Source of the DNA: an uncultured Pseudomonas sp.
GTDB lineage: Bacteria; Pseudomonadota; Gammaproteobacteria; Pseudomonadales; Pseudomonadaceae
Direction: 5' to 3'
DNA: 64,000 nucleotides
Assembly (NCBI RefSeq): GCF_943846705.1
Contig: NZ_OX044366.1
Location: 2,356,001-2,420,000, forward strand
Below the pieces are notes generated by a model. It saw only the letters and a list, made by a program, of their open reading frames with translations, searched no databases and was not told the DNA's origin. The translations under genes were made by a program, and so were the position numbers. Below, in pieces: positions 26,766 to 34,456 of the stretch (positions within the stretch are counted from its first letter, which is position 1; every line of letters starts with the position of its first letter).

Positions 26766-27242
26766 TTAGCTGCTACGCAGTAAGCGTTGCTGGCGCTCGC
26801 TCAGGCGTTCCGCGCCGCCTTCTGCCAGGCGCAGGCGTTCCATTTGGCGCTCATGCACACGGTCAGCGCCACCTTCAGCAACACGCAGGCGGTCCATCTG
26901 GCGCTGATGAGTACGCTCGGCACCGCCTTCAGCTACACGTAGGCGTTCCATCTGGCGCTGATGAGTACGCTCGGCACCGCCTTCAGCTACACGTAGGCGT
27001 TCCATCTGGCGCTCATGCACACGGTCAGCGCCACCTTCTGCAACACGCAGGCGATCCATCTGACGCTCATGAGTGCGCTCAGCGCCGCCTTCGCTCTGCA
27101 TCTTGTAGCCCAGGTCCAGTAGAACTTTTACGTTGCTGTCTTGCATCTCACCCAAAAGCGGTTGCGGGTTGTCCTGCGGCAGGGCAAAGGCGCTGATGGA
27201 CAGGCTGCTCAGAAGTACGGCGGTAAGCATTTGCTTTTTCAT
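26766..27242 (-). CDS. Secreted protein with six 18-residue tandem repeats
   Basis: 158 residues with a signal peptide (residues 1-20, cut before LPQDN), a short leader, then six copies of an 18-residue unit beginning at residues 51, 69, 87, 105, 123 and 141. Consensus EGGAERTHQRQMERLRVA; the last copy is degenerate. The repeats are highly charged and predicted helical, like a coiled stalk. Related small Pseudomonas proteins with AEGGSDR-type repeats are sometimes labelled phage infection protein, from memory only. GAGG-containing sequence precedes ATG 27242. Function unknown. Confidence 0.8.
   Translation of the reverse strand: MKKQMLTAVLLSSLSISAFALPQDNPQPLLGEMQDSNVKVLLDLGYKMQSEGGAERTHERQMDRLRVAEGGADRVHERQMERLRVAEGGAERTHQRQMERLRVAEGGAERTHQRQMDRLRVAEGGADRVHERQMERLRLAEGGAERLSERQQRLLRSS
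26769..27092 (-). repeat. In-frame 54-bp tandem repeat array
   Basis: Six tandem 54-bp units code the 18-residue repeats of the secreted protein. Two middle copies are nearly identical at the DNA level (both contain TCAGCTACACGTAGGCGTTC), which indicates recent duplication or gene conversion. Copy number is likely to vary between strains. Confidence 0.85.
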
Positions 27243-27590
27243 GTTCAGGCTCCTCGTAAGGGCGGGTAGTAAGTGAGTACGGAGCCCATGTTACTTGCGA
27301 AAAATTGATGAAGAAGTGCAGGGTGAGCATGGTAATCATCGATGCCGTTGATAGTTGTATTTTGTCTATATAAATCAATATCTTGCTTATAAAGTGCGAG
27401 CGCTTTAGGTGAGTTTTTGGCTGCCCTATACTTATTTATATATATCTAATTTGTTGATGTGTATGTCTGTGCGATGACGACTTGCTTGATCAATCCGCGT
27501 GCTGCGCTTGATACCCCGAACCACTGATACGTATTTTGTTCACTTCAGTCGTTCAGCTACGGCTTCCTGTCTGTGCGAGGGCAGCAGCGC
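27243..27590. other. AT-rich intergenic region
   Basis: 348 bases without a supported gene. The centre (about 27320-27460) is very AT-rich, with TCTATATAAATCAATATC and TTATTTATATATATC. It must hold the promoter of the repeat protein (leftward). No convincing -35/-10 pair was found on either strand. The low GC may reflect a rearrangement scar next to the pseudogene on the right. Confidence 0.4.
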
Positions 27591-28072
27591 ATGAACACCC
27601 TCAACTGCCCTGCCCTGGCTGAATTGCTGCGTGGTATTGATAAAGTCGAATGCGTGACCCAGAACCTGAACGATGTGTCGCGTGGCCAGGTAATGAGCGC
27701 TGAAGGTTTTCTTGTCTGCGGGTCGGCGGATAAGCGCGCTGCCGGGCTGCGTGTCCCAGTCAGCGGAAAATCGTTTGCCAGGTGTCGATGGCAATCCTTG
27801 CCTGGCGCCAGCCTGGCGGCAGGGCTGTACGCTATCGAACAGCAGTTGAGGCGAGCGCGCCGATTCAGGGTGAGTGCGAGGTGGCGGATAATTTAACGCT
27901 ACCCTGTACCATGCATGCCGTCATTGAGCGTCTCAAACGCAGCGAGTTTGCAGTGGAATTGTTCGGCAAGGAATTTGTCGATGGTTACATAGCGAGCAAG
28001 ACCTTGGAGCTGACCCGCTTCCTTGATGAAATTACCCCGTGTGAGCACCGCATATTGGCCGCTCACGGCTAA
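27591..28072 (+). pseudogene. Degraded glutamine synthetase-family gene (gamma-glutamylpolyamine synthetase-like)
   Basis: Pieces of one ~450-residue enzyme are recognisable. In one frame from ATG 27591: an N-terminal piece with VECVTQNLNDVSRGQVMSAE (usual N-terminal strand of the family), joined directly to DKRAAGLRVPVSG and LPGASLAAGLYAIEQQL from near the C-terminus. After a frameshift around 27850, the other frame reads IQGECEVADNLTLPCTMH, ELFGKEFVDGYIASKTLE and FLDEITPCEHRILAAHG, the C-terminal helices. About 300 central residues, including the ATP and metal sites, are gone. It cannot be active. The family assignment is by recall of typical sequences. Confidence 0.75.
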
Positions 28073-28126
28073 AATCTGATCGTCGAGCATGGCTTCGGCG
28101 GCCCTGTATGGAGTTACCTCCGCCCC

Positions 28127-29467
28127 ATGACTTTGATCCTAAAATCATTCAGTTCGCTGTATTTCGCCACCCTGTTAATGCTGCTGGGCTCGGGCTTGTT
28201 GAGCACCTATTTGGCGTTGCGGCTGGCGCAAACTGCAGATGGTTTGTGGGTCGGTGCGTTGATGGCAGCCAACTACCTGGGGTTGGTGCTGGGCGGCAAG
28301 CTGGGGCACCGGTTGATCGCGCGGGTGGGACATATTCGCGCTTATGTCGCCTGTGCTGGGGTGGTCACCGCGGCAGTGCTGGGGCACGGCCTCAGCGATT
28401 GGCTGCCAAGCTGGTTGCTGCTGCGGGTGCTGGTCGGTCTGGGCATGATGTGCCAGTACATGGTGGTTGAGAGCTGGCTCAATGAGCAGGCCGAAAACAG
28501 CCAGCGTGGTCAGGTGTTTGCCGGCTATATGGGGGCTTCTTACCTCGGTTTGATCCTCGGTCAGCTGGTGCTGGTCGTGCATCCAACACTTGGCCTTGAG
28601 CTGCTGATGCTGGTGGCGCTGTGCTTCGCCCTGTGCCTGGTGCCGGTGGCCCTGACCCGTAAGTTGCACCCTGCACCTCTGCATCCGGCTCCATTGGAAA
28701 TGCGCTTTTTTATCGAGCGCGTGCCGTTGTCGCTGACGGCCATCGTGGTCGCGGGGCTGTTGATTGGCTCGTTCTACGGTTTGGCCCCGCTATATGGCAC
28801 GCGTATGGGCTTGTCCACTGAGCAAATCGGTTTGTTTATGGGCAGTTGCATTATCGCCGGCCTGGTCGTGCAGTGGCCATTGGGTTGGCTGTCCGATCGC
28901 CGTGATCGGGTTTATCTGATCCGTGGTTGCGCCGCGTTGCTGGTCGTGGCGGCATTGCCGCTAGCGCTTTTGCCGCAGGTCAGCTTGCTGCTTTTATTTG
29001 CCGTAGGCTTTGCGGTGTCTGCCCTGCAGTTCAGTCTCTACCCGCTGGCGGTGGCGCTGGCGAATGACCACGTTGAGGCCGAACGGCGGGTGTCGCTAAC
29101 GGCCATGCTGTTGGTGACCTTTGGTGTCGGCGCTAGTATCGGGCCGTTGCTGGCAGGTGTGCTGATGCGCTTTTTCGGGGCAAACATGCTGTATGCCTTC
29201 GTCAGTGGTTGCTCGTTGATTCTGGTGCTATGCGTAAGGCCCGCGAAGGTCACTAATCTGCACCAGGTTGATGATGCGCCGCTGCATCACATCCCAATGC
29301 CGGATAGCACCACCAGTTCGCCGTTGACGGCCGCGCTCGACCCGCGTGTCGATGAGCAGGTGGTGCAAGAGCAAATGCATGACCACGGCGCGCCAGAGGA
29401 TGCCGGCGTCGAGCCAGGCGCTGAACCAGGCGTCGAGCCTAAAGCTGAGCCGGCTCAGCGCGGATGA
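28127..29467 (+). CDS. MFS transporter with acidic C-terminal tail
   Basis: 446 residues, twelve transmembrane helices. Landmarks: LGLVLGGKLGHRLIARVGHI (motif A equivalent in loop 2-3), VESWLNEQAENSQRGQVFAGYM, and WPLGWLSDRRDRVYLIRG (loop 8-9). A ~70-residue cytoplasmic tail is acidic and repetitive (EPGAEPGVEPKAEP). The VESWLN motif is characteristic of the YcaD-like MFS group. Its stop overlaps the next start (ATGA), so the three genes to 30764 form a translationally coupled operon. Substrate unknown. Confidence 0.88.
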   Translation: MTLILKSFSSLYFATLLMLLGSGLLSTYLALRLAQTADGLWVGALMAANYLGLVLGGKLGHRLIARVGHIRAYVACAGVVTAAVLGHGLSDWLPSWLLLRVLVGLGMMCQYMVVESWLNEQAENSQRGQVFAGYMGASYLGLILGQLVLVVHPTLGLELLMLVALCFALCLVPVALTRKLHPAPLHPAPLEMRFFIERVPLSLTAIVVAGLLIGSFYGLAPLYGTRMGLSTEQIGLFMGSCIIAGLVVQWPLGWLSDRRDRVYLIRGCAALLVVAALPLALLPQVSLLLLFAVGFAVSALQFSLYPLAVALANDHVEAERRVSLTAMLLVTFGVGASIGPLLAGVLMRFFGANMLYAFVSGCSLILVLCVRPAKVTNLHQVDDAPLHHIPMPDSTTSSPLTAALDPRVDEQVVQEQMHDHGAPEDAGVEPGAEPGVEPKAEPAQRG

Positions 29468-30156
29468 TGCCGCTGCTCAGTGTGGTGATCCCGGTGCGCA
29501 ACGAGGCCCAGGCGTTGCCCTATTTGCTTGAGGACCTGGCAGCGCTTCGCGCGGCGGGTGCGGAATTGATTGTGGTCGACGGTGGTAGCTGTGATAGCAC
29601 CTGTGAGCTGGCCCTCGGGCGGGTTGATCGGCTGCTCAGAACCGCTCCCGGGCGTGCGTTGCAGATGAATGCCGGCGCGGCTGTCGCTCAGGGGGAGTAC
29701 CTGTGGTTCGTGCACGCCGATACGCGGGTCAGTGCCGAGTCAGTCAAACGCTTGCAGGGCGTGTTGCGCGAGCGCCCGCTGTGGGGGCGTTTTGATGTGC
29801 GGTTGTCCGGCAGCGGGGTGGCGTTATGGGTGATTGGCTGGATGATTAGTCTGCGCTCGCGGCTGACGGGTATCGCCTCGGGCGATCAGGGGATATTTGT
29901 TCAACGGGCAGGCTTCGACGCCTTGGGTGGTTATGCGCAGATCCCGCTGATGGAGGATTTGCAGCTGTGTCGCCGCCTGAAGGCACAGGCTCGGCCGTAT
30001 TGTTTGCGGCCACCCTTGACGACTTCCAGCCGGCGCTGGGAGCATCACGGAATCTGGCGTACCGTAGTGTTGATGTGGGGTTTACGTCTGGCCTATTACT
30101 GCGGCGTTAGTCCGGAAAAACTGGCTCGACAATACCGTCGAGGATCAATGCTATGA
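29464..30156 (+). CDS. TIGR04283-family glycosyltransferase (family 2 fold)
   Basis: The 230-residue GT-A glycosyltransferase starts LLSVVIPVRNEAQALPYLLEDL. It has IVVDGGSCDST, GRALQMNAGAAVAQGEYLWFVHADTR (DxD-equivalent HAD) and GDQGIFVQRAGFDALGG. These fit the TIGR04283 group, placed in arsenosugar biosynthesis when next to ArsM/ArsS. Neither partner is visible here, so another small-molecule or lipid glycosylation is possible. Overlaps both neighbours by ATGA. ATG 29467 is an alternative start. Confidence 0.88.
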   Translation: MMPLLSVVIPVRNEAQALPYLLEDLAALRAAGAELIVVDGGSCDSTCELALGRVDRLLRTAPGRALQMNAGAAVAQGEYLWFVHADTRVSAESVKRLQGVLRERPLWGRFDVRLSGSGVALWVIGWMISLRSRLTGIASGDQGIFVQRAGFDALGGYAQIPLMEDLQLCRRLKAQARPYCLRPPLTTSSRRWEHHGIWRTVVLMWGLRLAYYCGVSPEKLARQYRRGSML

Positions 30157-30764
30157 ACCTTTCGATCTCATTGCACATGCTGGCACGCGCGCCAGTAGCG
30201 GGGCGAGTGAAGACCCGCATGATTCCAGCGCTGGGTGCTCAAGGTGCCTGTGACTTGCAGCAGCTGTTGTTGGAGCGTGCCTTGCAGTTGCCAGGTCATG
30301 GCTTTAGTGAGCGCTTTCTGTGGCTGGATGATTTGCCCAGCGCCGAGCTGCAGGCGCAGGCGCAGGAGTACGGTTGGACCTTGGTCGAGCAGCCGGCAGG
30401 CGATTTGGGTGAACGCATGCGGCGCATTGCCACCCTAGGGTTGGCGGAAAGTGATGCGGTGATCCTGATCGGTAATGACTGCCCGGCGCTGGATGGTGAT
30501 TATCTGCAGCAAGCTTGCAGCGCGTTGCAGCAGCAGTCGGTGGTGATTGGCCCAGCGGAGGATGGTGGTTATGTGCTGCTGGGGTTGCGCAGCCTGCACG
30601 CCACGTTATTCAGCGACATTCCGTGGGGGAGCGAGCGGGTCTTCAATATGACGCTGCAACGCCTGCAGCAGCTGGACTGGCATCCGGTACTGCTGCCTGC
30701 GTTGTGGGACGTGGATCGGCCCGAGGATCTGCCGCGCCTGGCGGCGCTTAACATCCGGCTCTAG
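30153..30764 (+). CDS. TIGR04282-family DUF2064 nucleotidyl/glycosyltransferase-like protein
   Basis: 203 residues. The start MLARAPVAGRVKTRMIPALG contains the nucleotide-binding GRVKTR motif of the family; GNDCPALDGDYL and GPAEDGGYVLLGL complete the DUF2064 pattern. It resembles CofC/MobA-like nucleotidyltransferases. The TIGR04282 and TIGR04283 proteins are nearly always encoded as a pair. Last gene of the MFS operon; it ends 5 bases from the convergent ycgR. Confidence 0.88.
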   Translation: MNLSISLHMLARAPVAGRVKTRMIPALGAQGACDLQQLLLERALQLPGHGFSERFLWLDDLPSAELQAQAQEYGWTLVEQPAGDLGERMRRIATLGLAESDAVILIGNDCPALDGDYLQQACSALQQQSVVIGPAEDGGYVLLGLRSLHATLFSDIPWGSERVFNMTLQRLQQLDWHPVLLPALWDVDRPEDLPRLAALNIRL

Positions 30765-30769
30765 CGGCG

Positions 30770-31519
30770 TTAGAACAATCCGTCGCTTTCGAAGCGGCGC
30801 GCTTCACGTTGCAGTTGGTAGACAAAGCGCTCGACCAAGCGCTGCTCCTGGCCGCCAATGCGATGAAAGCGCGCGCCAATAAAGGTGCTGTCCACTTTCT
30901 CGTCATACACTACATGGCGCACCTCAAGCGGGGTGGTCATGGCACCGAAAGGAAATCGGGCGGTAAAGCGCTCATAAACCTGGCCGGCTTGCAGGCTGCT
31001 GCCAAGGCTGCCGGGGAAGCGCAGTTTGCAGCCGGTTGCCGATATATCCACTAACTCTCCAGGCAGAGCGGTACGCAGCTTATCGCCAGCCAGCTCTATC
31101 TTGAGTGATTCGCTCTGTCTCAGTGGGGCACGAAAAGCCCCGCGGCGTTGGTGGTAGGTCATTTCAGGCGGCATCGGACTGAAATAGCAGCGCGCACCTT
31201 GATGCTCAGTAATGCGTACGTTCTGTTCGCATTGCCAGGCCACGCGGACACCATCGTGGAACGCTTCGACGTTGAACGCTTCACCATTGACTAGATAGCG
31301 TTCACCGTCGCTGGGTATCAACTCATCGAGAATCAACAGGTTTTTATCGCGATCAACCTCGACCACATAGCTCTGGAAGCGTTGATTGCGTTCGTGGAAG
31401 GTGATGGTCAGCGGGTCATTGGCTTGTTGCAGTTGGCGTAGATTGGCAACTATTTCAACCGGTGCCTTGAGCACCTTAGGTGGTTGCGGGCCATCTTCCT
31501 GGCTAAAGGGGCTGGACAC
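30770..31519 (-). CDS. ycgR: YcgR-type flagellar brake protein (PilZ domain)
   Basis: 249 residues from the GTG at 31519, which has GGAGAG 9 bases upstream; the ATG at 31558 lacks a ribosome site. N-terminal YcgR domain (about 15-115), then a PilZ domain with the c-di-GMP motifs RRGAFR (RxxxR) and VDISATGCKLRF (D/NxSxxG). On binding c-di-GMP, such proteins slow flagellar rotation. Its position after flgM-flgN matches the P. aeruginosa order and suggests cotranscription (80-base gap). Confidence 0.92.
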   Translation of the reverse strand: MSSPFSQEDGPQPPKVLKAPVEIVANLRQLQQANDPLTITFHERNQRFQSYVVEVDRDKNLLILDELIPSDGERYLVNGEAFNVEAFHDGVRVAWQCEQNVRITEHQGARCYFSPMPPEMTYHQRRGAFRAPLRQSESLKIELAGDKLRTALPGELVDISATGCKLRFPGSLGSSLQAGQVYERFTARFPFGAMTTPLEVRHVVYDEKVDSTFIGARFHRIGGQEQRLVERFVYQLQREARRFESDGLF

Positions 31520-31599
31520 GGTCCGTAACTCTCCGGGCAAATGCGATGGCACGAGCATACTGGCTATATGGCAGTGTGCTCGGTGTGCCTTTTTAAGTG

Positions 31600-32067
31600 T
31601 CAGGCCTGGCTGAGCGGGCGCTGCTGAGCGATTCTAGCGGCACTGCCGCGACTGTCATAGAGGTTGGGGGTTTCGTTGCCGCGAAGAATGCCGAGCATGC
31701 TGTTGGCCGAGGCCTGGCTGGAACGAATCAGTCTGCCGTTACGCAGGTTAGCCGTCTGGCAGCGCTCGAGTAGGGCGCTGAGTTGATCGCCGCGCTCAAG
31801 TAACAGTTCGCCTTGGCTGGATTGGGCTGCAAGTGCCTGCAGGCCTGTGCGGTCAGCGCTGAGGTTGAGGCTGGCGAGCAGCTGGCTGCGTTCCTTGCCG
31901 TGCTGGTCGAGCAGGGTCAGCAACGGCAGCTTGTCAGTCAGGATGCTCTGCAGGCGCGGGAGGTCGCGATCACTGAGGGCTTGGAATTCGCTGTCGATCA
32001 ATTCAAGCAATTGCTCGGCGGTGCCGATATCGCTGGTGAACAGTTGAAGCAGGCTGGTGTCTTGCAT
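31600..32067 (-). CDS. flgN: Flagellar export chaperone FlgN
   Basis: The 155-residue helical protein has the FlgN pattern: N-terminal helix LLQLFTSDIGTAEQLLELIDSEFQALSDRDL, then a Leu/Gln-rich helix, and C-terminal RNGRLIRSSQASANSMLGILRG (the GxLI...N..L.ILRG signature that binds hook-associated proteins). It escorts FlgK and FlgL to the export gate. GAAGAG precedes the start at 7 bases. It follows flgM by 84 bases. Confidence 0.93.
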   Translation of the reverse strand: MQDTSLLQLFTSDIGTAEQLLELIDSEFQALSDRDLPRLQSILTDKLPLLTLLDQHGKERSQLLASLNLSADRTGLQALAAQSSQGELLLERGDQLSALLERCQTANLRNGRLIRSSQASANSMLGILRGNETPNLYDSRGSAARIAQQRPLSQA

Positions 32068-32151
32068 AGCGGGCTCTTCAGGGTAATAGATGCTTCAGGG
32101 CGTGGCATGAAGTGTCTATTGGGCGACCAATACCCCGACGCAGCCCGGAGG

Positions 32152-32493
32152 CTAGCGCTGGGATTCGAAATTAAGCAGTTTGCTGGCGACGCGCTGGCTA
32201 TCGACTTGGTAGCTGCCGTCTGCAATTGCCTGCTTCAGTTGGGCGACGCGTTCTTTATTGACCGCCGGCTGATCGCGCAGCTTTTCGCTGGCTTTCTGCA
32301 GTTGTTGGGCCTCGCGGCTCAGTTGTACCGATTCGCCGCTCTTGTCGGCTTGTTTAGCTTGTTCGGCGCTGGGAACGTTGCCAGGCTGTTTGTGGCCGAT
32401 GGCATCGCTCTGACCATTTGCCTGTGCGCTGCCTGCTCGCCCCGAGTTGGCTGGCGTTGCGGCATTGTTGAGCCGGTTGATATCAATGACCAT
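32152..32493 (-). CDS. flgM: Anti-sigma-28 factor FlgM
   Basis: 113 residues, disordered Ala/Gln/Asn-rich N-terminus (MVIDINRLNN start is typical) and a C-terminal helix pair that binds FliA (VAQLKQAIADGSYQVDSQRVASKLL). It holds sigma-28 inactive until exported through the finished hook. A sigma-28 promoter lies 38 bases upstream, giving the known autoregulated arrangement. Confidence 0.95.
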   Translation of the reverse strand: MVIDINRLNNAATPANSGRAGSAQANGQSDAIGHKQPGNVPSAEQAKQADKSGESVQLSREAQQLQKASEKLRDQPAVNKERVAQLKQAIADGSYQVDSQRVASKLLNFESQR

Positions 32494-32530
32494 GATGCAA
32501 AACCTCGAACAGTATTGGACGCTTGCCTGG

Positions 32531-32557
32531 TTGTCGGCATGGCCTAGAAAAACTTTA
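32531..32557 (-). promoter_or_regulatory. Sigma-28 (FliA) promoter of flgM
   Basis: On the minus strand: TAAAGTTT (-35, 32550-32557), 11-base spacer, GCCGACAA (-10, 32531-32538). Consensus is TAAAGTTT-N11-GCCGATAA, so only one base differs. The predicted start of transcription near 32524 leaves a ~30-base leader to flgM. Expected class IV regulation. Confidence 0.88.
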
Positions 32558-32648
32558 GGGCAAAAAACTGTGCGTCAGGTAACAGTCTAAACACAGTGCG
32601 GGTAATCGTCAGCTCACTGAGTGCACAAAGCCAAAACAACACACGTGC

Positions 32649-33407
32649 CTACATCGCCACTTCAACTTGTCCAGGGCCTACTACGCGGGCTCTGATCACG
32701 CGATTGGAGCGTTGGTTGCGCACGCTGATCTGCCGGCCAACCGTGCCATCTGACAAGGCTTCGCCGGGCATGCGCACGCTGATTCCGCCGCTGCGGGCGC
32801 TGATAACCACCTGCTCGCCCTTGCGTATGGCTTCGGCTATTTGCACATGGCTGGGGGCCAGCACCTGGTCCGGCAGCAGAGGGCGTGTCAATTTTTTGCC
32901 GATAGCCTGCTGAAGCGCTGTGAGGTAACCCTGATTCAGCAACCCGACATCCCGTTCGGCCAGCACGATATCCATGTCCGTCACCAGGTTGTTGCGTTTG
33001 AGCGGGCGACTCACGATCACCACCTCGCGGTATAGGCGAACTTGGCCGGGGACGAACACCGTCCATGGCGCATCGCCATCACAGCGTACGCGCAGCGTCA
33101 CGCGGCCAATTGGTTCGGCGGGGCTTTCCAGGGTGGTGGTCAATGGCTGTCCGCACAGCGGTAGGCGCAGGCGTGGGTCAAGCCGATTGATTTCAATCTC
33201 ATGGCGGCCAGCGATATTGCTGCGTTTTAAATAATCGCTCACCGCTTGCTCAAGAAACACTTCGCCGGCGCCGATAAGCTGTTCAGGCCGCGTGGCGTCT
33301 GCCGTTGCCAGGGTGCTATGGCAGAGCGCCAGTAAAGCGGGTACAACTGCCAGCCAGTAGCGGCGCAGTGGCAATGGGCGTCGGTTAGTTGTCGTTTCAA
33401 TGTTCAT
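32649..33407 (-). CDS. flgA: Flagellar basal body P-ring chaperone FlgA
   Basis: 252 residues with a signal peptide (about 1-35, ending TLATA). The C-terminal SAF-type region (LKRNNLVTDMDIVLAERDVG, IGKKLTRPLLPDQVLAPSHV, ISVRMPGEALSDGTVGRQISVRN) is typical of FlgA, which helps FlgI assemble the P ring in the periplasm. Cys residues in LPLCGQ and RVRCDGD may form a disulfide. Divergent from cheV, with a sigma-54-like promoter directly upstream. Confidence 0.95.
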   Translation of the reverse strand: MNIETTTNRRPLPLRRYWLAVVPALLALCHSTLATADATRPEQLIGAGEVFLEQAVSDYLKRSNIAGRHEIEINRLDPRLRLPLCGQPLTTTLESPAEPIGRVTLRVRCDGDAPWTVFVPGQVRLYREVVIVSRPLKRNNLVTDMDIVLAERDVGLLNQGYLTALQQAIGKKLTRPLLPDQVLAPSHVQIAEAIRKGEQVVISARSGGISVRMPGEALSDGTVGRQISVRNQRSNRVIRARVVGPGQVEVAM

Positions 33408-33419
33408 ATGGGTTGGTTA

Positions 33420-33434
33420 GCAAGGCGCGTGCCG
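33420..33434 (-). promoter_or_regulatory. Sigma-54 (RpoN) promoter signature before flgA
   Basis: Minus strand reads CGGCACGCGCCTTGCTAA: invariant GG (-24) and GC (-12) with exactly 10 bases between, and close match to TGGCACG-N4-TTGCW. The expected transcription start falls at about 33408, only a base or two before the flgA ATG, so the message would be nearly leaderless. RpoN/FleQ control of flgA fits the Pseudomonas flagellar hierarchy. Confidence 0.6.
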
Positions 33435-33479
33435 CCTGCTACGCTGACAGCAATTTGTTACTCAAAGAGGAGTTTGGGT

Positions 33480-34412
33480 ATGGCCGGTGTGATGGATTCG
33501 GTTAACCAGCGAACTCAGTTGGTTGGGCAGAATCGTTTGGAATTGCTGTTGTTCCGTTTGAATGGCAATCAGTTGTATGGGATCAACGTATTCAAGGTGA
33601 AAGAGGTGTTGCAGTGCCCGAAGCTCACCATCATGCCGAGATCCAGCCCGATCGTTCGCGGTGTGGCCAGTATCCGTGGCGGTACTATCCCGATTCTTGA
33701 TTTGGCCATGGCCACCGGCAGTGCGCCGCTGGCCAACATCCACAACAGTTTTGTCATCATCACTGAATACAACACCAAGGTTCAGGGCTTTCTGGTGCAC
33801 TCGGTTGAGCGCATCGTCAACATGAACTGGGAGTCGATTCATCCACCACCCAAAGGCACCGGGCGTGATCACTACCTGACGGCGGTTACCCAGCTGGACG
33901 GCAAGATGGTTGAAATCATTGATGTCGAGAAGGTTCTGGCTGAAGTAGCACCGACATCAGAGGTCATCTCTGAAGGTGTCTTGGATGCCCAGACGCAGGC
34001 GCGTGCGGTGACCAAGCGCGTGCTGACCTGCGACGACTCATCGGTGGCGCGCAAGCAGGTTACCCGTTGCCTGGAAACCGTCGGCGTCGAGGTGGTGGCG
34101 CTGAATGACGGCCGCCAGGCGTTGGAATACCTGAAGGCCATGGTTGAAGAAGGCCGCAAGCCTGAGGAGGAATTTCTCATGCTGATTTCCGACATCGAAA
34201 TGCCGGAAATGGATGGCTATACGCTAACTGCGGAAATCCGTGCCGATCCGCGCATGCAAAAGCTGCACATCATCCTGCATACTTCACTGTCTGGCGTGTT
34301 CAATCAGGCCATGGTGAAGAAGGTCGGCGCGGATGATTTTCTCGCTAAGTTTCGCCCGGATGACCTGGCAGCACGGGTAGCTGACCGCATCAATATTGCG
34401 GCAGGGGACTGA
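33480..34412 (+). CDS. cheV: Chemotaxis coupling protein CheV
   Basis: 310 residues from ATG 33480 (GAGGAG 8 bases upstream; the ORF extension to 33408 overlaps the promoter region). CheW-like domain at about 15-165 (LELLLFRLNGNQLYGINVFKVKEVL) and a response-regulator receiver domain at about 180-305. The phosphoacceptor Asp in LISDIEMPEMDGY is near residue 237, and the conserved Lys is in DDFLAKFRPDD. CheV couples receptors to CheA and tunes adaptation. 44-base gap to cheR, same strand. Confidence 0.95.
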   Translation: MAGVMDSVNQRTQLVGQNRLELLLFRLNGNQLYGINVFKVKEVLQCPKLTIMPRSSPIVRGVASIRGGTIPILDLAMATGSAPLANIHNSFVIITEYNTKVQGFLVHSVERIVNMNWESIHPPPKGTGRDHYLTAVTQLDGKMVEIIDVEKVLAEVAPTSEVISEGVLDAQTQARAVTKRVLTCDDSSVARKQVTRCLETVGVEVVALNDGRQALEYLKAMVEEGRKPEEEFLMLISDIEMPEMDGYTLTAEIRADPRMQKLHIILHTSLSGVFNQAMVKKVGADDFLAKFRPDDLAARVADRINIAAGD

Positions 34413-34456
34413 GGGCCTGGCCCTCCGTTAAACATATGTTTGTCGAGGCCTCGCGA

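Noticed and set aside
26769..27092. Regular repeats that could suggest a CRISPR array
   Set aside because: The 54-bp units are contiguous, without unique spacers, and keep one reading frame with a signal peptide, so this is a repeat-coding gene.
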